The notes: generated from the sequence alone by a model not told the origin. A stretch of 64,000 nt of DNA from Pyrus communis (GCF_963583255.1 NC_084803.1:18673428-18737427), one strand, 5' to 3'. Counted from the stretch's first letter, positions 11,038 to 22,214 are shown. Translations and numbers: made by a program.

Positions 11038-12374
11038 GGCATTGTTCCAATTAAAATTTAAATATGTTGGAGGCAGTGAGAGGCTCTACATGGGATTGGA
11101 AAAGTGGTGGATATAGCCCATTTTAGAGCTTCAAGGAATCTTTGAGGTTTTATAAAAGAATCTCTCTCATTGAGGGGCTAGCTATTTCCTTCGAGCTTTA
11201 TATAGGGCTATAGATATTTATTTATGCAGTAATTTGATTATGCGATAAATTTTTTTCTTAACTTTTTTTAAATTGATTTTTGGACGTGTTATCTTAATTT
11301 TATTTTTTTTATGACTTTCAACCTAAAAAAATTCAAATTCTTACAAAGTTAGATTTCATTACTTATGAACTGTTCGTTGGATTTGATTCTTTTATCTCAA
11401 TCTCATCCATTGAAAGATATAAACCCTCACTTCGCCCTCTAAAATAATTTGATTTTCTCATACAACACAACAATTTACCTAGCACCAATTGGTAAATTAG
11501 TATCATGCAATTTTGAAATACTTATTTGAAAATTTCACCCATCAATGCCCATAAACGTTAAATCAATTTGAAATTTTAATTCTTATGGAATTTAAAACAA
11601 TGATTAATTAGCCAAATTGCAAGAAAAATATGTAAAGAAAAAAGAATTAAAAAAAAAGAATAAAATGAGAGTATAAGTGTATTCTCAAGTTCTCAAGTAG
11701 AGAGTGAGTAATAAAATTTTGCTCACTTGCTACTTTCTTGTGGGACCCACTGTTTTTGCTATCAAATAAATGAAGTTGCTAGCCCAAGAAATAGATCTAG
11801 CCTTATTTTCTAGTTCATTGGGAATGAAACTTCTCACAAAAGCATGAAATGTAATAGACTTACATAGAATAAAGCTCCTAGGGGATGCTCTAACAAGGCT
11901 CAACTCGAGCACAATATATTACTATTGATGCATCAATTTTGGGAAGTCCAACTTTAATACTACATAGCACTAGATGCTAGGGCTTTTTTTTTTTTTTTTT
12001 TTTTTCAATTAAATTGTCAGGCTGAGAAAAAAATTGTAGGAGGCAAGCTGTTTTGATCGGTCCCTTAATTATCTTTTTTAAAGAAAAAATAGACGCTTGT
12101 TAATTGTTGTCGCATGTATACATTATTTGTTACATCCAATAATTTATCAATATATAATACCTGGATGTGATACAAAAATGTAGTGTTTTTTGCCGACTGT
12201 TTTTCTTAACGGTGGCGAAATAGAAACCTCCATCACAGCCACGTGGCCTGAAATTCTTGATTTCTTCATGTATTTCTCCATCTCTCTATCCCTTGCGGCA
12301 TCTCTCTGTTTCCTTCGAAGTTGGTAATCGGATGGAGAGAGGAACAGGCACTGTGAAAAATGGCGAAAGAGAAG
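11038..12374. other. Intergenic, no gene recognised
   Basis: AT-rich, with a T run of about 24 at 11982-12005. Short frames on either strand carry no known domain. It ends at the left breakpoint of the 5-kb duplication. Confidence 0.5.
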
Positions 12375-13349
12375 CAGAAAGAGAAAGGATAGAGAGGATA
12401 GAGAGCCAACCAGACATTTACTTGCCATTAGCAAGTTAACTGGTTTATTTCTTTTCAACGTTCACCATTTTCTTATAACCGTTTTAGATATTTAGTTCTC
12501 AATTCAAACCATCGACTTTCTGTAGTATTTAGTATTACGTTCATAATTTTTAACCTAAACTCCTTAGTTATTTAGTTGTTTTTGTTCGCTTTAGTTTTGA
12601 TTCTTGAGACATGTTGATTTTATTGACCTACTGAAATTGCTATTTTTTATTTACACGTCAATGCACAGTAATTTATGGAACCCAAGAATCCTGAAACACG
12701 GATACATCCTCTAGTCTTTGCCAATTCATTGATGCCCGCCTCATAATTAGAACAAACTTGGTCATTTAGGCCAAATCTGGTGCCCAAAAACAGATTGAAT
12801 AACTCACAAATTTAAAACTTGTGTTCAAATCTTTCTTCCAAAATATCGTTTGTATAAAAAAAAACATAGTTTAACTATAGAATTTAATCCCAAGTACCAA
12901 ACTTTTTCCTTATGTTAATAAACTATTCCTATTCTTATGAGAGATTAAACCAATAATGTTAAAGGTCTCAATTATTTGAGATAAAAAAATAAAAAATAAA
13001 AAATTGTTCCCAAACAAAAGAAAACAGTAGGACACTGCCAATCAGTAAGACGCAAATTAGGTGGCCGCCAGTCAAGAACTTTGGTTAAGGCTGTGGGAGA
13101 CGCTAGTAAATAATGACCAGGAAAAGCATGTAATTAAATGAGGGTTGGTGGCCGCCAGTCTAGAACTCTGGTTAAAGGTTGTGGAAAACAATAATAAAAA
13201 ATGACAAGGAAAACTAACTCTCTTAATTAAAGAAAAATTAACTAAAAATTCTCAAAAACTTTAGTTTTAATAAAAAAAAATGACAAAAAAATGGGTAAGT
13301 GAATAGTATCAGGAAAGGTAAAAATATCATTTTTTGTGAAAAGTAAACA

Positions 13350-14349
13350 TGTGACATCCCACATCGCCCAGGGGAGTGATCCTTAAATGTATATTCTCAT
13401 CCCTACCTAGCACGAGACCTTTTGGGAGCTCACAGGCTTCGGGTTCCGTATGAACTCCGAAGTTAAGCGAGAAGGGGGCTAGAGCAATCCTATGATGGGT
13501 GACCCATTGAGAAGTTCTCGTGTGAGTTCCTAGAAACAAAACCGTGAGGGCGTGGTCGGGGCCCAGAGCGGATAATATCATGCTACGGTGGTGGAGCGAG
13601 CTCGGGAAGTGATTCGTCCTGGGCGGGGATGTGACAATTTGGTATCAGAGTCTAACCCTGGCTGCGTGTGTGCCGACGAGGACGTTGGGTCCCTAAGGGG
13701 GGTGGATTGTAACATCTCACATAGCCCAGGGGAGTGATTCTTATATGTATATTCTCATCTCTACTTAGCACGAGGTCTTTTGAGAGCTCACTGGCTTCGG
13801 GTTCCGTAGGAACTCCGAAGTTAAGCGAGAAGGGGGTTAGAGCAATCCCAGGATGGGTGACCCACTGGGAAGTTGCTCGTAAGTTCCCAAAAACAAAACC
13901 GTGAGGGAATGGTAAGCCCAAAGCGGACAATATCGTGCTACGGTGGTGGAGCAGGCCCGGGAAGTGATCCGCCCGGGGCCGGGATGTGACAAATTGGTAT
14001 CAGAGCCTAACCCTGGCCACGTGTGTGCCGACGAGGATGTCGGGCTCCTAAGGGGGGTGGATTGTGACATCCCACATCGCCCAGGGGAGTGATCCTTAAA
14101 TGTATATTCCCATCCCTACCTAGCACGAGGCCTTTTGGGAGCTCATTAGCTTCGGGTTCCGTAGGAATTCTGAAGTTAAGCGAGAAGGGGGCTATGGCAA
14201 TCCCATGATGGGTGACCCACTGGGAAGTTCTCGTATGAGTTCCCAGAAACAAAACCGTGAGGACGTGGTTGGGGCCTAGAGCGGACAATATCGTGCTACG
14301 GTGGTGGAGCGAGCCTGGGAAGTGATTCGCCCCGGGCGGGGATGTGACA
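13350..14349 (+). mobile_element. Tandem Cassandra element (LTR-int-LTR-int-LTR)
   Basis: Three LTRs (13350-13636, 13708-13991, 14063-14349) alternate with two 71-bp internal domains. Each internal domain starts with the primer site TTGGTATCAGAG and ends in the purine tract AAGGGGGGTGGAT. The 5S-like part of the first LTR is about 13424-13531, with GAAGTTAAGCGAGAAG and GATGGGTGACCCA as A-box and C-box equivalents. The target duplication AAACA is present at 13345-13349 and 14350-14354. Unit 2 shows the empty site with a single AAACA near 18477. Insertion therefore followed the segmental duplication. The third LTR probably arose by unequal recombination. Confidence 0.95.
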
Positions 14350-14789
14350 AAACAGTACCGAAAATATTTTGTTAAAACTCTTTTTAATTAAACCAAGTGG
14401 CCTAAACAATTAATTAAAAAAAAATTCTAAACTTTCAACCAATTTTATTATAACATTTGATGTACTGGCTATGTTCCCGTCACACACTCCCCTCGCATTT
14501 CTCTCTCTATAGCTCATTTGCACATTTTAACCATCTTGTCCGTAACTTTTTTTATTTTTTATTTCTTAACCTATAATTAAATGAATAATTTGGTCATTAT
14601 ATGAATGTTTAACCATGAGTTCTTCTGCCTTGCGAATATAAATAAAATGGTTAAGGCAAATGCCTTTATTTGATTTTGATTTTTAATTGTCGTATTTTGG
14701 TATTATTAAAAACCAGATAAACATTACCAAGCAAAGCCTGAAAACTAAATATAATTACTAAAATGTTTATCAAACTCTACTTAAGAGCA

Positions 14790-15044
14790 AGGTTTTAAAA
14801 AACGCTAGGAACTAGTCGGGCGGCAGGCTAGCGCCTAGCGCCTAGACGGGTAGGTGGGATCTAGACGGGCGCCTAAGTGGCCTAGGCGGATTTAGGCAAA
14901 TTTCTTGTATATCTTGTAAATAAATACATATGGACACATAAAAAATTATATTTGTATAAAATCCATACATAAGATAATAAAAGAATAATAAAATACAAAA
15001 AGAATATCTAACAAGTCTAAAATTTAGAAACACATTAAGCATAA
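14790..15044. repeat. GCGCCTAG-rich repeat, 5' part
   Basis: It begins with TTTTAAAAAACGCTAGGAAC and repeats of GGGCGCCTAAG and CTAGGCGG, then becomes AT-rich. It is the same family as 20008-21062 and 42045-42476. Only the left part is present; similarity to unit 2 ends just before the solo LTR. Confidence 0.7.
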
Positions 15045-15049
15045 CTAAG

Positions 15050-15654
15050 TGTGAGACCATGATTTTCTAGAGATGGAGTAAGACAAATCAGAATACGAAT
15101 ATCTTAGAAATTCGGTCATGGACTTAACAGCTTCCATCACGGAGCTGCATAGACGGACCAGCGATTCCATTGTCATCTTGCTCGAAGTAGGGGGCAAAGT
15201 CTATTGACTTTAATAAGATTGACCATGCTTGTTTAGCAAGATACATAAATTTGATATGGTATAGAATCACCCAGGTTTCCTAAAATCTAGAAGATTCCTA
15301 CAATCTAAGGATTTGGTGTGCACCGCAAGTAATCATACCACTAAGAGGATTCAATATTTACTCCTAGATATCTTGTGGGATTCTCCTGGTTTAATACAAA
15401 TTATATATCCTAAAATAACTCTATCTCAATTAGTATAAATACACCTTTTTAGGGTTCATCTCTGGTAACACAATTATCGTACACTTATTATCTTGCAAAC
15501 TGCTTGAGTCTCAAATATTGCTTACTAACTTGACCGTCGAAGAGTCTTTGACCAGTACCTTACCGATCCTTAGGTTGCTTACAGTTATTTGTTATAGGTA
15601 ATCGAGTTTGAGCATCCCCACCCCTCAAGGTAGTGCGCGAATTTAGTTCTAACA
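15050..15654 (+). mobile_element. Solo LTR, 605 bp, TSD CTAAG
   Basis: It runs from TGTGAGACCATG to TAGTTCTAACA (TG...CA ends) and is bounded by the 5-bp direct repeat CTAAG at 15045-15049 and 15655-15659. A TATA-like GTATAAATACACC lies near 15434, a promoter-like feature expected inside an LTR. No primer site, coding region or second LTR follows, so the internal region was lost by LTR-LTR recombination. Superfamily is not assignable. Confidence 0.85.
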
Positions 15655-15936
15655 CTAAGCATGTTGTGCAAATTCACAACTAAAAAATTGGAAATAGAGG
15701 AATGTCCCGTACTCGATGTTGATCCTCTTTTGGTAGCTTATTAAAAAGAATCAACCACACTAAAATAAAGTAGCAAACTAGAATGAAAGGATGCCAAATA
15801 ATGGAAGACTAACTTTTAATAGGAAACCGACGACGTATAGTTTCATAGCAATCAGAAAACGAAAAATCTCCAAATGTGCGTCCTAGATTAACAATCCTTT
15901 TCCTCATCAATTATAAGAGGCATCTCTAAAATCTCT

Positions 15937-16212
15937 TTATCTAACTCTGGAAAAGTAGAAGAAAAAAAGAAGAAGGAATAACCGATTTTCCCATATCATA
16001 ATGTCTGAGACTTTTGTCTGAAATAGAGAAGGAGCAAGCTCAGTAGCAGCAACAGCCTCCATAATAGGCATAACCAACCACTTATCAATCCAAAGAGAAG
16101 TACTAGAACCAATCCAATTGCTCAGCGATAATTCTAAAACAAGACATGAACAATAGATTAATGCCGGGCCATATAGAAGATTGTTTGTAACAAGAAAAGT
16201 ATAAATAACCAT
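15937..16212 (-). pseudogene. LINE-type reverse transcriptase 3' fragment
   Basis: The minus-strand frame contains SNWIGSSTSLWIDKW followed by ATELAPSLFQTKVSDIMIWE. This resembles the short domain after the reverse transcriptase of plant LINEs (G.G..I..W.D.W, then VSD.I). No reverse transcriptase core is seen here. A related relic, the RNase H part, lies at 21700-22214 in unit 2. The host context is intergenic, and the gene is not functional. Confidence 0.5.
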
Positions 16213-16270
16213 GTAGTTGAAATCGCTCCAAAAAACTGTAGAGAATCAGAAGTAATAATAACTCATCTAA

Positions 16271-16798
16271 TGTGCCACTTAGTATTATGCTCTGTTAGTA
16301 TTCATCTTCACTTGTAAGTGAAATGTGTTATCTTTGATTTTCGCTAAAGGCGGAGTTGAACCACATAATACGTTACCCAGTGTGAGACTTAGAGCTGGTT
16401 TGGTATTGCTGTGTTTTGAAAAAAAACTACTTCTGCTGTGCTGTGAGAATAAGCAGCTGTGAAATAAAGCAGCAGAGTGTTTGGTAAACTTTTTTGTAAA
16501 AGTGCTTTTGAAAAAAAAAAGCAGTATTATAGTGTTTGGTAACCTTTTATGTAAAACAGATGTGAAAAAAGCCAGTTTTTCAAAGCTGGGTTTTGCAACT
16601 TCTTGTTTTTGACTTTTTTTCACCCAAAACTGTGAAAAAAAGCTGAAGCTGAATGTTTACCAAACACAAAAACAGCTCCCAGCTTTTTTTGATACTAGCT
16701 TTTTTCAGAATCACCTCAGTACCAAACCAGGCCTTAGCCTACTATCCAAGCCTTAATATAGATACTATCGTTTATAAAAAAAGAAAAAATAATAATAA

Positions 16799-16829
<31 letters not shown>

Positions 16830-16830
16830 C
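16271..16830 (+). mobile_element. tRNA-type SINE split by a MITE
   Basis: The SINE body is 16271-16391 (CACTTGTAAGTGAAATG, then GATTTTCGCTAAAGGCGGAG) and continues after the MITE at 16734 (CCTACTATCCAAGCC) to an A-rich tail near 16830. Unit 2 has the uninterrupted copy at 22559-22750. Confidence 0.7.
16392..16733. mobile_element. Tourist-like (PIF/Harbinger) MITE, TSD TTA
   Basis: The ends are GAGCTGGTTTGGTA and TACCAAACCAGGCC, near-perfect inverted repeats. TTA stands on both sides (16389-16391, 16734-16736), and the uninterrupted site with a single TTA is at about 22675 in unit 2. The 3-bp TTA duplication and the GG(C/G)CTGGTTTGG end fit Tourist-like MITEs. It has no coding capacity and inserted after the segmental duplication. 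Confidence 0.88.
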
Positions 16831-16995
16831 TCATCTAAGATTTAAGAGAACTCTAATATCTAGAGAGCAAAAATCACATAAACCGCAATCCATCCTCTTT
16901 TTCGATGCACAAATCCGAGACAAAAACCACTGACAATTTTCATTGAACTAACGTCAGCAAACTGTCACAATTTTCTTTGAACTAACGTCAGCGGA

Positions 16996-17210
16996 GCATA
17001 TCTGGTGGGAAAGTGAACGCCCGCCACAAAGAATTGATTCCAGGCAATTTCCATGTCCTTTCACAGACAATCGGATTCTTCTTCTATTTAATTAACAATT
17101 ATTGCAATGCGCACTCTTTACCCTCCTCTCACTTTCACTCAACCCTTAGCGCCTCACGGAGCTCACAGCTCAGCGTCGGTACGGCGGCGTCGTCAGTTCC
17201 CGATTCATCC
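16996..17210 (+). promoter_or_regulatory. Conserved 5' flank of the phosphatase array (copy A)
   Basis: TGGTGGGAAAG at 17003-17013 recurs upstream of all five copies: B 22935, E about 30800, C 31605, and D about 37089 with one change. It is followed in each by TCTTCTTCTATTTAATTAAC or a variant, then the 5' leader. No convincing TATA box is seen between it and the ATG. GGTGGGAAA resembles an E2F-type site (TTTCCCACC on the other strand), but that is only a resemblance. Confidence 0.5.
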
Positions 17211-17433
17211 ATGGCGGAGGCCGATTCCAGGTCCCTCTCATTCTCCTTGTACCTCAATCCTCCGTTTCCTTCCAATCGCATACTTCGTCAATAAATTTTA
17301 AAAAAAATGAAGCTTCAAATTCAATTGTTTTTCAATCTTGTGGATTCAATGCAGCAGTGTTGACTCGGATTACGCGGAGATCATTGTAGTGCGTCATGGC
17401 GAAACGGTCTGGAATGCTGACCGTAGAATCCAG
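17211..17433 (+). pseudogene. Histidine phosphatase copy A, exons 1-2 only
   Basis: Exon 1 is 17211-17230 and exon 2 is 17355-17433, with the RHGETVWNADRRIQ motif intact and nearly identical to copy B. At 17433, the exact last base of exon 2, the gene stops. Instead of the GT donor there is a 13-bp filler and then the start of duplication unit 2. Exons 3-7 are absent, including the second catalytic histidine, so no enzyme can be made. The 5' flank and leader are preserved, so it may still be transcribed into unit 2. Confidence 0.92.
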
Positions 17434-18584
17434 ACATTTACTAAATCAGAAAGAGAAAGGATAGAGAGGATAGAGAGCCAACCAGACATTTACTTGCTAT
17501 TAGCAAGTTAACTGGTTTATTTCTTTTCAACGTTCACCATTTTCTTATAACCGTTTTAGATATTTAGTTCTCAATTCAAACCATCGACTTTCTGTAGTAT
17601 TTAATATTACGTTCACAATTTTTAACCTAAACTCCTTAGTTATTTAGTTGTTTTTGTTCGCTTTAGTTTTGATTCTTGAGACGTGTTGATTTTATTGCCC
17701 TTTTAGGTTTTGTGTTTGGGATGCCCTCTTGATGTTTTAGTTATACTATTGAAGTTATCACTTTACCTACTGAAATTGCTATTTTTTATTTACACGTCAA
17801 TGCACAGTAATTTATGGAACCCAAAAAACCTGAAACACAGATGCATCCTCTAGTCTTTGCCAATTCGTTGATGCCCGCCTCATAATTAGAACAAACTCGG
17901 TCATTTAGGCCACATTTGGTGCCCAAAAACAGATTGAATAACTCACAAATTTAAGACTTGTGTTCAAATCTTTCTCCCAAAATATCGTTTGTATAAAAAA
18001 AAAACATAGTTTAATTATAGAATTTAATCCCAAGTACCAAACTTTTTCCTTATGTTAATAAACTATTCCTATTCTTATGAGAGATTAAACCAATAATGTT
18101 AAAGGTCTCAATTATTTGAGATAAAAAAATAAAAAATTGTTCCCCAAACAAAAGAAAACAGTAGGACACTGCCAATCAGTAAGACGCAAATTAGGTGGCC
18201 GCCAGTCAAGAACTTTGGTTAAGGCTGTGGGAGACGCTAATAAAAAATGACCAGGAAAAGCATGTAATTAAACGAGGGTTGGTGGCCGCCAGTCTAGAAC
18301 TCTGGTTAAAGGTTGTGGAAAACAATAATAAAAAATGACAAGGAAAACTAACTCCCTTAATTAAAGAAAAATTAACTAAAAATTCTCAAAAACTTTAGTT
18401 TTAATAAAAAATGACAAATGAATGTGTAAGTGAATAGTATCAGGAAAGGTAAAAATATCATTTTTTGTGAAAGATAAACAGTACCGAGAATGTTTTGTTA
18501 AAACTCTTTTTAATTAAACCAAGTGGCCTAAACAATTAATTAAAAAAAATTCTAAACTTTCAACCAATTTTATTATAACACTTG

Positions 18585-19670
18585 GGGGGCGTTTGTTTGA
18601 CCGGATTAAGGGGGACTGGACTAGACTAGACTGTAGTCCCTTGTTTGGTCTGGACAAGGATTAGGTTTAATGGGACTAAAGGGGACTCGCCCCGACTGAA
18701 CGTTTCACAAAACGCTCTCAAGGAGACCCCTCGATTTTAAGCGGACTGCTAGTCCTGTTCTCTCCCCCGCTGCTGATCTCTCGTCGTCTCCCTTCTCCTT
18801 CGCCCTCTCCCTTCTGATTCACACCTTCGCCCACTCCCTTGGGCCTTCACTATCCCACCCAAAAGCCTAAACCTAGACCTCAAACAAAACTAAAAAGCAA
18901 TCCATTGATTCCCTTCCTTTCTTCTTCGTTCAATTCACTCTTTTTCTTAGCAAAATCATCATGGTTGCAACCACCAAACCACCACCAGACAACCATCACC
19001 AGAAGCTCGCCGTCGATCTCCGCATTCGCGCGCAACCCAGACACAAGTCGGGACCGAAAGCATACCAAATGCTCAAGCACCTGCGAATCCCCACATAAAT
19101 TCAAAACAAAAAGGCAAAATCACCAGAGAATCCTAAGATTTTTTGAGAAAATCAGAGCAAGCGCTGTGTGGAGAGCTCCGATGAATCCTCCACGCGAATC
19201 TTCTGCATAAGGAAAAGAGGGAGAGGTTAGGGATAAAATGGACGAAGGGAAAAAAAGGAGAGGGGAGGGAGAGAGTTGCCGGAAGAAAATAGGGAGAAGT
19301 ATGCAGAGAGAGGAAGAATATTCTGGAAAAATGGTGAAACAAAATAAAAAGAGAGAGATGAGAGGGAGAATGGCGGAGGAAAGAGGAATAGGCTAGAGAG
19401 ATAATTTTAGGAATAAATAAATAAAAAGATTTTCGTCCTTACAGAAGGATATATGATTCTAGAAACGAATAAAATGATAAATTAATAATAAAATATTAAT
19501 AAATATAGATAAAATAATATAATATTTGAGTTAGATAATTATCTAACTTCTTAGTCCGACATTGCACCAAACGCTTCACTAAACTAGTCCAGCTTAATCT
19601 AGTCTAAGCCAGTCCAGCTTAATCCTTGAAGCTAATCTAGTCCGAGACAGTCCGGTGCAACAAACGCACC
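18585..19670. mobile_element. 1.1-kb inverted-repeat DNA transposon, non-coding
   Basis: The left end GGCGTTTGTTTGACCGGA and the inverted right end GGTGCGTTTGTTGCACCGGA form imperfect TIRs. Subterminal motifs (GACTAGACTAGACT on the left, TCTAGTCTAAGCCAGTCC on the right) are also inverted. CTTG lies at both edges (18581-18584, 19671-19674). Unit 1 has the empty site ATTTGATG at about 14455-14462. The interior has a CT-rich then GA-rich stretch and no transposase. Superfamily is uncertain; the 3-4 bp duplication could suit PIF/Harbinger or CACTA-like elements. Confidence 0.75.
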
Positions 19671-20007
19671 CTTGATGTACTGGCTATGTTCCCGTCACAC
19701 ACTCCCCTCATGTTTCTCTCTCTATAGCTCATTTGCACATTTTTACCATCTTGTCCATAACTTTTTTTATTTTTTATTTCTTAACCTATAATTAAATGAA
19801 TAATTTGGTCATTATATGAATGTTTAACCATGAGTTCTTCTGCCTTACGAATATAAATAAAATGGTTAAGGCAAATGCCTTTATTTGATTTTGATTTTTA
19901 ATTTTCATACTTTGGTATTATTAAAAACCAGATAAACATTACCAAGCAAAGCCTGAAAACTAAATATAATTACTAAAATGTTTATCAAACTCTACTTAAG
20001 AGCAAAG

Positions 20008-21062
20008 TTCTAAAAAACGCTAGGCGCTAGTCGGGCTGGCGCCTAACGCCTAGGCGGGTAGGCGGGATCTAGGCGGGCGCCTAAGCGGCCTAGGCGGATT
20101 TAGGTAAATTTCTTGTATATATCTTGTAAATAAATGCATATTGACACATAAAAAATTATACTTGTATAAAATCCATACATAAGATAATAAAAAAATAATA
20201 AAATACAAAAAGAAAATCTAACAAGTCTAACATTTGGAAACACATTAAGCATATATGTCATATAACTTAAGACATTTTGAATGACTATATCTAAGTTTTT
20301 AAAAATAAAAGTAAAAATCCCACGTAATGGGTTGAATGGTTCATAATAAAACTACTAGGAAACCATGACAAGCATCCCTAACCAAACCACGCACATCTAT
20401 CACCAACGAAATCCTCTCTCTTCTATTTATGATTTTATCTGAGTTGGTGTCCCACTTTGAACTTTGGAACACCAAAATCGGTCAAAAAAGCATCCTTCCC
20501 CATTTCAACGACCATGTGTGTGGTGTGACCACTCCCCTAGTTCCCATCACTCACATCAGCAATAGACTCACAGACAAAGGAGACCATCTTTTATTCTTTT
20601 TTATTCTTTCCTTTAAATATAAAAATTTAAACAATCAAATAGTATCTTGATTCTGAGCATTCACAGCCCATTTTGAGGGTGGTCACGTGATTGGAAGAAA
20701 TTAAAAAATAAATTAAATGGGAAAGTTTGAGGGTGGTCACGTGAGAATGAAAGGATGAGAGAGAAACTCATTTTCTCATCTTCTTCCTCCTTTCTTCTTC
20801 GCAAGAACTGAAACCTGCAAACTTAGAAATTCCAGAACATGTTGCACTCATCCTTTCTCAAGTTTGAAAACAGAAAAAAATTGAAATTCCAGACCGCTTA
20901 GGTCAACCAGTCGGCCTCCTAGGATGCCAAAGGTCCGCCCAAGCCGCCTCGGCGCCCGCCTAATTCCTTCCCCGATTTTTCTCCCGATTAAGAGTTAATC
21001 CCGGTGGTTGGCCACCATCCAACGCCTAGGTGGCCACCTAGACCGATTTTTAGAACGCTGTT
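20008..21062. repeat. GCGCCTAG-rich inverted-end repeat, longest copy
   Basis: It begins TTCTAAAAAACGCTAGGCGC with several GGCGGGC/CCTAGGCGG motifs and ends with AACGCCTAGGTGGCCACCTA and TTTTTAGAACGCTG, roughly inverted to the start. A non-coding AT-rich centre lies between. It is the same family as 14790-15044 and 42045-42476. I do not know its class; the inverted GC-rich ends suggest a DNA transposon. Confidence 0.6.
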
Positions 21063-21174
21063 TAATTGTCACCAAACCAAGGTCTAGGCCTTAAGAGTCA
21101 CCAAACTCTACTAAAAAATTAATGACCTCATATATTGTCACTCACGTGCCCTTTTTGTTGAAGTCGATCAATTT

Positions 21175-21350
21175 AATGAAATGCTCATTTGATAACCATT
21201 CTAGTTTTTAATTTTTTTTGTTTTTTTTAACTAAAAGCTTGTTTAGTAATTGCCTTCAGTTTCAAATATATGATGCATGAAAATCAAAATCAAGCCAAAT
21301 TATGAAACTAAAAAAAAGTGGCTTTTAGTTTTTTATTTTCAATTTTTATA
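21175..21350. mobile_element. Small AT-rich MITE (GTTTGATAAC family)
   Basis: TTTGATAACCATTCTAGTTTTT opens a block whose inverse (AAAAGTGGCTTTTAGTTTTT...) follows. Related blocks are at 29848-29970 and 36725-36895. Non-coding. Confidence 0.5.
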
Positions 21351-21699
21351 CCATACAAGTTTTCATTTTTCAATTTTTTTTTGGAAAATCTCAACGGTAT
21401 GACGAAATTTTATTGATTTAAAAAAAATTACATAATCAGGTAGACATAAACCTTACCCCTCATAAAGTAAGAAAACGGAAATACAAAAAAAGAGGAGGGA
21501 ATAAACATTACGTTCTTGAAAAAGAAAATGCAAGAAAAGAGAGGAAGCATAAATCTTATTCTTGATAAGAAGAAAATAGAATAAAAGGAAGGGAGATCTA
21601 TGACCAAACCGCTCTAAAATAAAAGCTACAAGGTAAGAACTTGGATGACAAACTGCAAAACAAAAAGTAAAATCCAAAAGAATTAGGTAAAAAAGAAAA

Positions 21700-22214
21700 T
21701 CACACATTAAAAAAAGGGAGATAAACATGTAAGCCGTCATGCCCAAGAAATTTGAATGTAGGAAAAAGAAGAATCTTCATAAGAGGAGCAACATGCCAAA
21801 CAAGTGAAGATGATAGAAGCTCTAAAGTGGCTAATATGTCAACAAATGCCTTCTTTTCTCGAAATGTATGGGAGCAACAGTAAACCATGTGTTGTAACGT
21901 AGAACTATAGTTTTTCCAACGAGTCTGGAGCGACCAAGAAGGAGAAAAAGAACTAGAAGCAAAGCAAGATATCATATTAGAATAGCCATGAGCCAACCCC
22001 GCGCATGAGCCAACTCCGTAGCAAGGATGACAGCATAAAGCTCTGTACAGAAAGAAGTACGATGGCCCAAACTCAGGGAGAAACCACCAAGAAAATAACC
22101 TGCAGAATCTCGGAAAACCCCACCATATATAAGCTGCAAGATCTGGGTTACCTTTAGCAATGTCATCCTTATGCACTTTGACCTATGGAAATGGAGGGGC
22201 ATGCCAAAGAACAT
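21700..22214 (-). pseudogene. LINE RNase H domain relic with frameshifts
   Basis: Minus-strand frames carry pieces of the RNase H domain found at the 3' end of plant LINE polyproteins: AKGNPDLAAY, then in another frame GGVFRDSAGYFLGGFSLS and CTELYAVILATELAHARGW, then in the first frame again the distal part with FREKKAFVDILATLEL. At least two frameshifts separate them. No upstream reverse transcriptase is present. It is dead and sits only in duplication unit 2. Confidence 0.75.

Larger units (their letters stand above)
12375..17433. repeat. Segmental duplication, unit 1
   Basis: From CAGAAAGAGAAAGG at 12375 to the end of exon 2 of the truncated phosphatase copy at 17433, this segment is paralogous to 17447-23334. 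Near-identical blocks are 12375-13345 with 17447-18480, 14355-15044 with 18480-20252 (minus an insertion), and 16212-17433 with 22490-23334. Differences are mostly insertions: Cassandra (13350-14349), a solo LTR (15050-15654) and a Tourist-like MITE (16392-16733) here, and a 1.1-kb element (18585-19670) in unit 2. Unit 1 at 15660-16211 and unit 2 at 20253-22489 do not align well. Confidence 0.9.

Noticed and set aside
13424..13531. A functional 5S rRNA gene
   Set aside because: Only the central and 3' parts resemble 5S rRNA and the segment is embedded in an LTR with a primer site and purine tract; it is a Cassandra element.
17434..17519. A chimeric gene made by copy A exons 1-2 reading on into unit 2
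   Set aside because: The frame continues only a short way (to a stop near 17509) into sequence that is non-coding in unit 1; no later domain is gained.
18839..19342. Frames of 123, 74 and 69 aa in the CT/GA-rich stretch
   Set aside because: They lie inside the 18585-19670 element, are low-complexity, and overlap on both strands.
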